Source: Rummeliibacillus sp963792445 (GTDB lineage Bacteria; Bacillota; Bacilli; Bacillales_A; Planococcaceae). From it: a stretch of DNA of 64,000 nt. Of the stretch, positions 17,417-25,054 are shown piece by piece (positions within the stretch are counted from its first letter, which is position 1; each line of letters starts with the position of its first letter). Under the pieces are notes generated by a model. It saw nothing but the letters and a program-made list of their open reading frames with translations. It did no database searches and was not told the origin of the DNA. The stretch is taken from NCBI GenBank assembly GCA_963792445.1, contig CAWBWO010000013.1, forward strand, positions 124,001-188,000, read 5' to 3'. A program made the translations under genes and the position numbers.

Positions 17417-17932
17417 TTATAAATCAAGTTCCTTTTTAAACTCTTGTCCTTTTTGAACATACGTATCGATGGAAAGTTGGATTAAATCTAAGTCCTTTTC
17501 AGTTAGTTCGCGCACTACTTTACCTGGTGAACCTACAACCAAAGATCTTGGGGGTATTTTTGTCCCTTGGGTAATCAATGTGTTGGCGCCAATAATGCAT
17601 TCTTCACCAATTTCAGCGTGATCTAAAATCACTGAACCCATGCCGATTATGGATCGTTTTCCTACTTTACAGCCATGTAAAACCACTTGGTGGCCTACTG
17701 TTACTTCGTCCTCGATTACAACAGGTGCTCCCTCATACAGGTGAATGGTTGAATTATCTTGAATACTACATTTGTTTCCGATTGTAATGCGATCTTCATC
17801 ACCACGTAGTACGGCATTAAACCAAATTGAAGATTGCTCACCAATTGAGACATCGCCAATTACATACGCACCAGGCGCCAAAAAAACAGAATCATGAATA
17901 GTAGGCTTTTTGTTTAAATAATTGATAATCAT
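17417..17932 (-). CDS. paaY: PaaY-like gamma-carbonic-anhydrase-family hexapeptide protein
   Basis: 171 residues, left-handed beta-helix with hexapeptide repeats (VIGDVSIG, IEDEVTVG, IIGANTLI) and metal-ligand histidines in TVGHQVVLHGC. This trimeric family includes carbonic anhydrases and PaaY, a thioesterase that works with PaaI to clear inhibitory CoA esters. Placement next to the paa operon suggests PaaY, but the sequence alone would equally fit a general YrdA/YtoA-type protein. The ATG follows GGAGGATG. It is divergent from the FabK-like gene. Confidence 0.75.
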   Translation of the reverse strand: MIINYLNKKPTIHDSVFLAPGAYVIGDVSIGEQSSIWFNAVLRGDEDRITIGNKCSIQDNSTIHLYEGAPVVIEDEVTVGHQVVLHGCKVGKRSIIGMGSVILDHAEIGEECIIGANTLITQGTKIPPRSLVVGSPGKVVRELTEKDLDLIQLSIDTYVQKGQEFKKELDL

Positions 17933-18013
17933 GCAACATCCTCCATTATGTATAATTTTGAATATTTAGAATTTTATTATAACATGAATATATACTGAGA
18001 TGAGGTGGATTCT

Positions 18014-18976
18014 ATGAGAAATTTATGCAAACTATTAAACATTCAATATCCGATTATCCAAGGTGGTATGGGGAATATTAGTAGTCCAATCTTAGCAAGT
18101 TCAGTAAGTAATGCAGGCGGTTTGGGGACAATTGGATGTGGCACGATGACCCCACAAGAAGTGGAAGAATTGATTATTGAAACAAAAAAGAGAACGACTA
18201 AACCCTTTGCTGTGAATATACCGATTAATGTAAATACGTATTCAAAAGAGTTAGTACAACTTGTTATTTCACACGAAGTTCCAATCGTTTCATTATCTGC
18301 TGGCAACCCAGCTCCATTTATTGTGAAACTGCATGAGGCAGGGATTAAAGTAATTGTTGTAGTGGCAGCAGTAAAGCATGCGATGAAGGCAGAGAAAGCA
18401 GGAGCAGATGTATTAGTTGCAGAAGGATTTGAAGCAGCAGGTATTAATTCAAATCTAGAGTTAACAACGATGACGTTGATTCCACAAATCTCTAAAGCAG
18501 TGGATATACCAGTAGTAGCTGCTGGCGGAATCGCAAATGGAGATGGCTTGGCTGCTGTATTAGCATTAGGTGCATCAGGTATTCAAATGGGGACACGTTT
18601 TATCGCAACACAAGAAATGACCGTTCATAACGAGTATAAAGACCGAATCTTACAAGCAAGTGATCAAGAAACAATGATCCTAGGAAGATCTGTTGGACAA
18701 GTAAGACGCGTTTTGAGAAATCCATATGCAGAAAAGGTCAGCCTTGCTGAAAAGAATGGGATAACATTGGAAGAATATAATAACTGCACAAGTGAAGTAT
18801 TTCATGTAAAAGGTGCAATTGAAGGAAACGCAGAAGAAGGATTTATGAATAGTGGTCAAATCGCAGGTCTCATTCAAGATTTACCAACTGTGCAAGAATT
18901 AATAGAGAAAATTATGCAAGAATTCAAAGAGAGTATCATTAAATTATCTGAATATTCTATTGAAAATGTTAAGTGA
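18014..18976 (+). CDS. FabK/nitronate-monooxygenase-like FMN oxidoreductase
   Basis: 320 residues from ATG 18014, with GAGGTGG 5 bases upstream (an in-frame GTG at 18005 lies within that ribosome site). TIM-barrel FMN enzyme: YPIIQGGMGNISSP at the N-terminus, GADVLVAEGFEAAG in the middle, PVVAAGGIANGDG and GASGIQMGTRF for flavin phosphate binding. The family covers enoyl-ACP reductase II and nitronate monooxygenase; sequence does not decide between them. It lies between paaY and paaX, which may be chance or may reflect reduction of a CoA-bound intermediate. Confidence 0.8.
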   Translation: MRNLCKLLNIQYPIIQGGMGNISSPILASSVSNAGGLGTIGCGTMTPQEVEELIIETKKRTTKPFAVNIPINVNTYSKELVQLVISHEVPIVSLSAGNPAPFIVKLHEAGIKVIVVVAAVKHAMKAEKAGADVLVAEGFEAAGINSNLELTTMTLIPQISKAVDIPVVAAGGIANGDGLAAVLALGASGIQMGTRFIATQEMTVHNEYKDRILQASDQETMILGRSVGQVRRVLRNPYAEKVSLAEKNGITLEEYNNCTSEVFHVKGAIEGNAEEGFMNSGQIAGLIQDLPTVQELIEKIMQEFKESIIKLSEYSIENVK

Positions 18977-19057
18977 ATGATAGATAAAGTGAAAAAAATA
19001 TGTCATCATAATAGTGATCGTTTACTTTGTTTTAATTTTTAAGAGATTCATTGGTAA

Positions 19058-19076
19058 GTCATGAAGATTACATGAC
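19058..19076. promoter_or_regulatory. Small palindrome upstream of paaX
   Basis: GTCATG and CATGAC flank a 7-base spacer about 40 bases before the paaX start. It might be an autoregulatory site, but it does not resemble the palindrome at the paa promoter. Confidence 0.25.
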
Positions 19077-19115
19077 CACGATATATTGCAGTTAAGGTTG
19101 AAGGAGTGATCGTTT

Positions 19116-20006
19116 ATGGCTGCTAATACACAATCGATGATATTTACATTGTACGGAGATTATATTTGCCATTATGGTTCGAAAATTTGGATTGGTAGCC
19201 TTATTCAATTACTAAAGGAATTCGGGCACAACGAACAAAGCGTGAGGGTAGCTGTTTCACGTATGGTCAAGCAAGGATGGCTACAGTCAGAAAAAAAGGG
19301 AAACAAGAGTTATTACTTTTTAACGACACAAGGCGAGCAAAGAATCTTAGAAGCAGGTAAGCGTATTTTCAAACTAAAGCCAAGAAAATGGGATGGCAAA
19401 TGGCGCGTTCTTCTATATACAATTCCTGAGGAAGATAGACATATCCGTGATGAATTACGTAAAGAGTTACAATGGAGTGGTTTTGGTTCATTTACAAGTG
19501 GCTGTTGGATTTCTCCAAACAGAATGGTAGATGAAGTAAAGGTGATTATTCAAAAATATAATATTGAAAACCATGTAGAGTTATTTCTTTCAGACCATGT
19601 TGGTCCAACAGATCATGAAGAATTAATCGCAAAGAGTTGGGATTTAGACGGTATTGAAAAACGCTATGAAGAATTTATCAATTTATATAGTAAACAATAT
19701 ATTGTCCATCAAAGTGTGATTGCACAAGGGAATATGTCAGATGCAGAATGTTTTGTTGAAAGAACAAAACTTGTCCATGAATACAGAAAATTCTTATTCA
19801 TCGATCCAGGTTTGCCAGCTGAATTATTGCCACAAATGTGGAGTGGCAATCATGCAGCATTATTATTTAGCCAATACTACAAACTACTTGCTGGACCTGC
19901 TAGTCAATTTTTTGAGAGTATATTTGAAAAGGACAATGATCTACACAAAAAAGAACAATCCTACGATGCAGGTTATCATCCTTATGTTTTATTTGAGGAA
20001 GCTTAA
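19116..20006 (+). CDS. paaX: PaaX-family transcriptional regulator
   Basis: 296 residues, the expected length for PaaX, a repressor released by phenylacetyl-CoA. The N-terminal winged-helix region (residues ~20-90) includes the family opening TLYGDYI and the recognition helix NEQSVRVAVSRMVKQGWL. The central domain has KWDGKWRVLLYTIPE, and the C-terminal part ends in a conserved acidic, Tyr-rich tail. The gene lies 2 kb from the end of the paa operon and is transcribed separately. Its likely target is the palindrome behind the paa promoter. Confidence 0.92.
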   Translation: MAANTQSMIFTLYGDYICHYGSKIWIGSLIQLLKEFGHNEQSVRVAVSRMVKQGWLQSEKKGNKSYYFLTTQGEQRILEAGKRIFKLKPRKWDGKWRVLLYTIPEEDRHIRDELRKELQWSGFGSFTSGCWISPNRMVDEVKVIIQKYNIENHVELFLSDHVGPTDHEELIAKSWDLDGIEKRYEEFINLYSKQYIVHQSVIAQGNMSDAECFVERTKLVHEYRKFLFIDPGLPAELLPQMWSGNHAALLFSQYYKLLAGPASQFFESIFEKDNDLHKKEQSYDAGYHPYVLFEEA

Positions 20007-20022
20007 TGATTTTTTATGAAAG

Positions 20023-20063
20023 AGGAGTGAATGTACTATGAAAGGTACATTCACTCCTTTTTC
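20023..20063. terminator. Terminator after paaX, shared with the convergent thioesterase
   Basis: A perfect 14-bp stem, AGGAGTGAATGTAC/GTACATTCACTCCT, followed by T5. Confidence 0.9.
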
Positions 20064-20074
20064 ATATAGCTCCC

Positions 20075-20488
20075 TCATGATTCACTTTTTAAGTTTTGAA
20101 TCATAATGGATGAAGTAACGTCTGCGATGACTTTGTTATTTTGAACTAAAGTTGCTTCTGCATAGGCAACTTTACGTCCTAATTTTTTGATATGGGCTTT
20201 GACAGTAATTTCACCTACAAAAGCAGGTCTATGAAATGTCGTATTGATCGAAATAGAAGTGAATGATTGTGTTTCTGAAAGCAAAGATGCAGTTGCATAC
20301 GCCATTGCGACGTCTGCTGCTGAGGTGATAAATCCACCCATGACTACTTGGTTTCCGTTTAGTAAACGGTCATCTACCGTCCATAAACATAACGAATCTC
20401 CATCTTTTGCCTCAACTAGCTTTAAGCCAAGCGTTACATCGCAATTCGGTTGTTCTTCTTGACCAGCTATTACTTTATGTAACATCAT
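20075..20488 (-). CDS. Hotdog-fold thioesterase, PaaI/YbgC-like
   Basis: 137 residues, single hotdog domain. NGNQVVMGGFITSAADVAMAYA is the catalytic-helix region, with an MGG in place of the usual HGG, so the oxyanion turn differs from the PaaI-like protein at 4826-5254. The C-terminal strand block includes RKVAYAEATLVQNNKVIADV. GGAGGATG ribosome site. It lies at the outer border of the paa region, so it may serve the same CoA-rescue role, but nothing in the sequence gives the substrate. Confidence 0.75.
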   Translation of the reverse strand: MMLHKVIAGQEEQPNCDVTLGLKLVEAKDGDSLCLWTVDDRLLNGNQVVMGGFITSAADVAMAYATASLLSETQSFTSISINTTFHRPAFVGEITVKAHIKKLGRKVAYAEATLVQNNKVIADVTSSIMIQNLKSES

Positions 20489-20751
20489 GTTCTAATCATC
20501 CTCCAATGCAATTGTAATTATAACAATTTTATCATGAATTTTATGGGGGAAATGGGATTCTTAAGTAGACGATTGGGATTTTAGGGATATGATATATTTT
20601 ATAAAAACTTTATATTTTGGTTAGATTTCGTTTCTTTTTTACTATTATCCTTAGAATGAATGCTGTTTGTGTAATCAGACATTCATCTTAACTTTTAGCT
20701 TTCAGGTAAACGCAGAACAAATATAGAACTATAAATGAAGAGGAGATTTGT

Positions 20752-22218
20752 ATGTCTATTCGTAAGCGCTTTTTCCTTTCACATGCTGCGATGATCATTA
20801 TGCCGCTTATTGTCATCGTATTCATTATGTTGTTATTGCAAGTGATGCTTCGTGGCGAGGTGGGATGGAATGGTAGCCAACGTTTTACTATTCAAAACGA
20901 GAAGGTCACAGAATCGTTTAGAAAATTAATGAAGGAGGTTTCGACAAATCAAGATAAGTTTCTTAATTCTAGTTATCTCCATGATATTTCACAACAAATA
21001 GAAAAAGAAAATTCATATTTGATTGTTCGAAAAAATGGCAAGATATACTTTAAATCAGATAAATTAAAGTTGATATCAGCACAAAATCTCCCAGGCTTTG
21101 GAAGCAAAGCAACTAGCCCTATGGGGATTTGGATTGGTCGCCAAAATTATTCAATTATGCAATATGATTTTTATTTTAAAAATGGTGAGGAAGGGACCAT
21201 TTTTCTCTTAAATAGTGGATCTACTTTTGTTAAGTTTGCACGGGTATTCTTTCCAATCATGTTTATTAGCCTAATTTTGACACTCATTTTGACTAATGCT
21301 TTACTTTCATATTTTATGTCTCGTAGCATTTTAAGACCGGTGAAAAAGTTATCCAATGCAGCTGAGAAGATTAGAAAAGGCAATTTAGATTTTACAATGG
21401 AGATGAAGGGAACAGATGAACTAAATCAACTCGTTCAATCATTTGATTCCATGAGAGCGCAATTAAAAGAATCATTAGAGTTAAGGGAGCAATATGAAAA
21501 TAACCGTAAAGAGTTAGTTGCTAATATTTCACATGACTTGAAAACACCGATTACATCAATCATGGGCTATGTGGAAGGAATCCAGGATGGCGTGGCAAAT
21601 ACGCCTGTAAAACAACATCAGTATCTCGAAACCATTCATAAAAAAGCAAAGTATATGAATGAGCTAATCGAAGAGTTATCTCTGTATTCAAAATTAGATG
21701 TTAAAAAGGTACCATTTCATTTTGAAAAGGTGAATATCCAGGCATTCATCAAGGATTATTCGGATGACATAGCTGATGATCTCAAGGAAAAGGGAATAGG
21801 ACTCAATTTTTTACCATCAGATCTGAATGTAAATGTCTTGATCGATCGCAATAAAATAATCCGTGTTTTTGAAAATATTATCTATAATAGTGCAAAGCAT
21901 AATCATCACACAGATGGTCAAGTTGATATTTCGTTGATTGATTCAGGAGAGATGGTTCAAGTAAGTATTAGCGATAATGGACCGGGCGTACCAAATGAAC
22001 AACTATCAACGGTTTTTCATCGGTTTTATCGTGTGGACGAGGCAAGGAGCACTGATGGAAGTGGTCTTGGACTTGCGATTGCATCACAAATTATTGAAGC
22101 ACATGGGGGGACGATTTGGGCAGAAAATAATCCAGGCGGTGGGCTCAAAGTATCATTTAAATTGAAAAAGTCAGAGGATGATATAGATGACAAAGTCGAT
22201 ATTGATAATAGAAGATGA
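20752..22218 (+). CDS. Membrane sensor histidine kinase
   Basis: 488 residues. A first membrane helix (~residues 12-32) and a second (~162-188) enclose an extracellular sensing domain of ~130 residues with no recognised fold. A HAMP domain follows (SRSILRPVKKLSNAAEKI). The phospho-accepting His261 is in NISHDLKTP, and the ATPase boxes are ENIIYNSAKH (N), DNGPGVP (G1) and GSGLGLAIA (G2). The stop lies 32 bases inside the next gene, so the kinase and its regulator are translationally coupled. The kinase-first order is the reverse of most Bacillus PhoPR/YycFG-type pairs. The signal is unknown. Confidence 0.92.
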   Translation: MSIRKRFFLSHAAMIIMPLIVIVFIMLLLQVMLRGEVGWNGSQRFTIQNEKVTESFRKLMKEVSTNQDKFLNSSYLHDISQQIEKENSYLIVRKNGKIYFKSDKLKLISAQNLPGFGSKATSPMGIWIGRQNYSIMQYDFYFKNGEEGTIFLLNSGSTFVKFARVFFPIMFISLILTLILTNALLSYFMSRSILRPVKKLSNAAEKIRKGNLDFTMEMKGTDELNQLVQSFDSMRAQLKESLELREQYENNRKELVANISHDLKTPITSIMGYVEGIQDGVANTPVKQHQYLETIHKKAKYMNELIEELSLYSKLDVKKVPFHFEKVNIQAFIKDYSDDIADDLKEKGIGLNFLPSDLNVNVLIDRNKIIRVFENIIYNSAKHNHHTDGQVDISLIDSGEMVQVSISDNGPGVPNEQLSTVFHRFYRVDEARSTDGSGLGLAIASQIIEAHGGTIWAENNPGGGLKVSFKLKKSEDDIDDKVDIDNRR

Positions 22219-22876
22219 TCAAAGTATCGCTGATTTAGAAAAGGATTACCTTGAAATAAATGGCTTTCATGTAGAAGTAGAGTATGATGGGAAAAGCGGT
22301 TTAGAAAAAGCTTTAAGTAACGGATTTGACTTAATTATATTAGATGTTATGTTACCGAATATAAATGGATTTGATCTATGCAAAAGTATTCGAGGACAAA
22401 CGAATATCCCTATTTTAATGGTCACTGCAAAGAATGATGATATTGATAAGATTCGAGGACTTGGAATCGGTGCGGATGATTATATTGTAAAGCCATTTAG
22501 CCCAAGTGAATTAGTAGCTAGAGTTAAGGCTCATCTTGCTATGTACGACCGGTTAATTCAAGCGGATCAACCAAAGACTGAAATCCATATCCACGGTCTG
22601 CAAATGAATACTTTATCAAGAAAGGTTTTTGTAGATGGTAACGAAGTAGAAATGACAAATAAAGAGTTTGATTTACTTGAATTTCTAGCCATACATCCAA
22701 ACCAAGTTTTTTCAAAGGAACAACTATTTGAACGGATTTGGGGTTTGGAATCCATGGGAGATAACGCAACAGTTACTGTTCATATCAAAAAAATTAGGAA
22801 GAAAATCGAAAAGGATACCACAAACCCAATGTATATCCAAACGGTCTGGGGGACAGGTTATCGGTTTAATGGATAG
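22187..22876 (+). CDS. OmpR/PhoB-family response regulator
   Basis: 229 residues. The receiver domain has the phospho-acceptor Asp53 (LIILDVMLPN), an acidic pocket (IEDD), Thr in MVTAK and Lys in IVKPFSP. The C-terminal winged helix (~130-229) includes EFDLLEFLAIHPNQVFSKEQL and VTVHIKKIRKKIE. It overlaps the kinase gene by 32 bases. Two small membrane-protein genes follow and are the simplest candidates for its targets. Confidence 0.93.
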   Translation: MTKSILIIEDDQSIADLEKDYLEINGFHVEVEYDGKSGLEKALSNGFDLIILDVMLPNINGFDLCKSIRGQTNIPILMVTAKNDDIDKIRGLGIGADDYIVKPFSPSELVARVKAHLAMYDRLIQADQPKTEIHIHGLQMNTLSRKVFVDGNEVEMTNKEFDLLEFLAIHPNQVFSKEQLFERIWGLESMGDNATVTVHIKKIRKKIEKDTTNPMYIQTVWGTGYRFNG

Positions 22877-22996
22877 TTAAGGTATACTTGACCATCACCA
22901 AATGAAACCTTCATTTTATAAAAAGTTTATACTTCTTTCACGGGGATTTTAGTTTTGCTTGATAAAGTTATATTGTCAGGCAGGAGGTGATCTAAA

Positions 22997-23476
22997 GTGA
23001 AGTTATCTTTAACTTTTAGAAAAGTTTTGCTTATTCTTCATATTCTTTTCTCGTCCATTATGTTTGGCAACATGGTAACGTTTATTGTTTTGAGCATTAC
23101 GGTTGCTACGACAAAAAACATAAGTCTAATTGATAGTTGTTATACTGTTATGCATGTACTTTCCAATTCATCGATTAAGGCATCAACAATTGGGACAACG
23201 ATAACAGGTATTTTGCTATCTGTTACATCTAAATGGGGATTGTTTAAATTTAATTGGATCATTGTAAAAGAAATTCTTACTACCTTCCTTATTGGATTAA
23301 ATTTGTGGGGAATGTATGTATGGACATTAGATGCACTAAATGGAACGGGGAGCAATATTTTATTAATTTCGAACTTTACTTTATGGGTGGGAATCATCAT
23401 ACAACTCGTTTCACTGATTTTCATATTTGCTATCTCAAAATATAAACCATGGGGAAAACGAGTAAAACAAAGATAA
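22997..23476 (+). CDS. Small integral membrane protein, DUF2269-like
   Basis: 159 residues with four predicted membrane helices (about residues 10-33, 60-82, 90-112 and 125-150) and a basic C-terminal tail. The pattern VLLILHILFSSIMFGNM resembles DUF2269 membrane proteins. AGGAGGTG lies upstream. It follows the two-component system by 120 bases and precedes a SHOCT-domain gene. No function can be assigned. Confidence 0.6.
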   Translation: MKLSLTFRKVLLILHILFSSIMFGNMVTFIVLSITVATTKNISLIDSCYTVMHVLSNSSIKASTIGTTITGILLSVTSKWGLFKFNWIIVKEILTTFLIGLNLWGMYVWTLDALNGTGSNILLISNFTLWVGIIIQLVSLIFIFAISKYKPWGKRVKQR

Positions 23477-23517
23477 GCCTCCAAGTGTCCTGAAAAAATA
23501 TAATAGGAGTGATGACG

Positions 23518-23739
23518 ATGCATCACGTATTCTTTTTTCCATTCTTCGCTTTCCCAATTATCTTGATTGCGTTAATAATTACAGCAATTGTTATATTTAA
23601 GAAAAATCGAAAATTGTATGCAAATAATGCAATGAACCCAATGACCATCCTTGAAACTCGCTATGTAAAAGGTGAGATTACAAGTGAAGATTATCAAAGT
23701 ATGAGAGAAGTGCTAGTGAATAGCCGACATTATAAATAG
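23518..23739 (+). CDS. Small membrane protein with C-terminal SHOCT motif
   Basis: 73 residues from ATG 23518, 8 bases after AGGAG (upstream GTG 23509 and ATG 23512 are too close to it). Residues ~5-27 form one membrane helix (FPFFAFPIILIALIITAIVIF). The tail PMTILETRYVKGEITSEDYQSM is a SHOCT motif, a short helical pair common on membrane and secreted proteins. Probably co-transcribed with the preceding membrane gene. Confidence 0.75.
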   Translation: MHHVFFFPFFAFPIILIALIITAIVIFKKNRKLYANNAMNPMTILETRYVKGEITSEDYQSMREVLVNSRHYK

Positions 23740-23756
23740 AAATGCAATGTAAGCGA

Positions 23757-23788
23757 GGCAATTGGCGTAAATGACCAATTGCCTTTTT
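23757..23788 (+). terminator. Rho-independent terminator
   Basis: Stem GGCAATTGG/CCAATTGCC followed by T5; it ends the two-component and membrane-gene unit. Confidence 0.9.
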
Positions 23789-23888
23789 CTTATATTTAAT
23801 ATTAAAGGGGAATTTGTAATTTGATAGAATTAAAGTATGTGGTGTTTTTTGAGAATGAATTAAAAAATAGTTGAAAGGAGTGTTATAT

Positions 23889-24077
23889 TTGCAAATCGAT
23901 GAAAAGCATTGCCCAATATGTGGTGAGGAAAATCATTGCATGGCAGGTACAAGTGAAGAAGACCAATGTTGGTGTAACACAGTAAAGATTCCAAAAGAAG
24001 TTCTGGAACTAGTCCCTGAAGAAATGAAGGGAAAATATTGTATTTGCCAAAATTGTAATAGTAAGTATCAAAATTGA
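23889..24077 (+). CDS. Cysteine-rich CWC family small protein
   Basis: 62 residues from TTG 23889, placed 8 bases after AAAGGAG. Eight cysteines are arranged as CPICGEENHC, CWC and CICQNC, with the Cys-Trp-Cys that names the CWC family. It is a likely zinc-binding protein of unknown role. An in-frame TTG at 23871 precedes the ribosome site and is not used. Confidence 0.75.
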   Translation: MQIDEKHCPICGEENHCMAGTSEEDQCWCNTVKIPKEVLELVPEEMKGKYCICQNCNSKYQN

Positions 24078-24143
24078 CTGTCCAAACTGAGCAATAATTG
24101 ACCAGCTAATATCAACTAGAGGCAGTAAGATAGTATGTGAGGA

Positions 24144-24370
24144 GTGAATCAACATGTGGTTACAATCCATACAGCAGCCCAAGAATTAGCAAACACAGAT
24201 TGCAAAATTATCGATATAGACTACAAATATGGCTACGAAACAGCAGATCATTTGCTAAAGCGTTTCTTAAGCAACATGGTATGAAGAGGGCAGATGCAAG
24301 AGACGATTCAAATAAGATTCACTCTTATAATAAGCTTGTCATACAAGTAACATTGAGAGGAGCAGAACCG
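24144..24370 (+). pseudogene. Remnant of an AraC-type DNA-binding domain
   Basis: In one frame (24144-24284) the DNA encodes AAQELANTDCKIIDIDYKYGYETAD, the second helix-turn-helix of AraC-family regulators. In the next frame, from about 24246, it continues SFAKAFLKQHGMKRADARDD, the end of the same domain. A single missing T near 24247 joins them. The first helix-turn-helix is absent, so even with the frame repaired the domain is incomplete. The frame then runs into the effector domain annotated at 24371. Confidence 0.7.
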
Positions 24371-24841
24371 ATGAATTACAAGATAATTGAAATGGACAGT
24401 TTTCAAGTAGTAGGCATAAAGCGTACATTTTCATGTGCCAACGGGGAGCAATCACAGAAAATTGCTCAATTTTGGCAAGATGTAAATCAGGATGATACAA
24501 GTGGTAAATTAGCTGCCATAATAGATGGGACAGTAAATGGTCTAATAGGAATTTGTGAAGTTACCAAAAAAGATATAATGGATTACTGGATTGCGGCAAG
24601 TCATGAAGAGGAATATAGTGGCGATTTCGAAACGTATACAGTGCCAGCTAGCAAATGGGCGATTTTCGAAGTACATGGTGCCATGCCGAATGCTATGCCT
24701 ATCATGTGGAAGAAAATATTCCAAGAATGGCTTCCATCTCACCCCTATGAACTTGCGCAAACACCTGAGTTAGAAGTGTATGGTGATGGAAATCCTTACA
24801 GTGATGATTATTATTCTGAAATTTGGGTTCCGATTAAATAA
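24371..24841 (+). CDS. GyrI-like effector-binding domain protein (C-terminal part of an AraC-type regulator)
   Basis: 156 residues starting at MNYKIIEMDSFQVVGI, with GAGAGGAG upstream, so it could be translated by itself. The fold is the GyrI/Rob effector-binding domain (VVGIKRTFSC, YTVPASKWAIFEVHGAMP, DYYSEIWVPIK). In intact relatives this domain is preceded by two helix-turn-helix motifs, which survive here only as a broken remnant in front. Stand-alone GyrI-like proteins exist and bind small hydrophobic molecules, so the domain may be kept for that, or it may simply be decaying. Confidence 0.7.
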   Translation: MNYKIIEMDSFQVVGIKRTFSCANGEQSQKIAQFWQDVNQDDTSGKLAAIIDGTVNGLIGICEVTKKDIMDYWIAASHEEEYSGDFETYTVPASKWAIFEVHGAMPNAMPIMWKKIFQEWLPSHPYELAQTPELEVYGDGNPYSDDYYSEIWVPIK

Positions 24842-24857
24842 AAAGATTTAATTTAAA

Positions 24858-24886
24858 AAGGTTGATTCAAAGTATGAATCAACCTT
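24858..24886. terminator. Terminator after the GyrI-like gene
   Basis: Perfect 11-bp stem AAGGTTGATTC/GAATCAACCTT with a 7-base loop. The T run is weak. Confidence 0.65.
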
Positions 24887-24899
24887 AATTAAGATAAGG

Positions 24900-25020
24900 G
24901 CGAATTGGGACCGGAAAAGAGAGAATTGGAACCGGAAAAGGGCGAATTAGAATTAGAAAAGAGCGAATTGGAACCAAGAAAGAGCGAATTGATAGCTAAA
25001 ATCAGTGAATTTTCCAATTG
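24900..25020 (+). repeat. Tandem array of six 21-bp units
   Basis: GAATT recurs at 24902, 24923, 24944, 24965, 24986 and 25007, exactly 21 bases apart. The best units read GCGAATTGGAACCGGAAAAG. One frame would give the heptad ELEPEKx repeated, but no start codon precedes it and a TAA lies directly upstream, so it is probably non-coding. It fills the space between two convergent genes. Confidence 0.85.
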
Positions 25021-25054
25021 ATGATTCCCCAAAAAAATTCCTAAAAAATGCTTT

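Noticed and set aside
24900..25020. CRISPR array
   Set aside because: The 21-base units follow each other directly with no spacers, and no cas genes are near. The same holds for 57288-57498.
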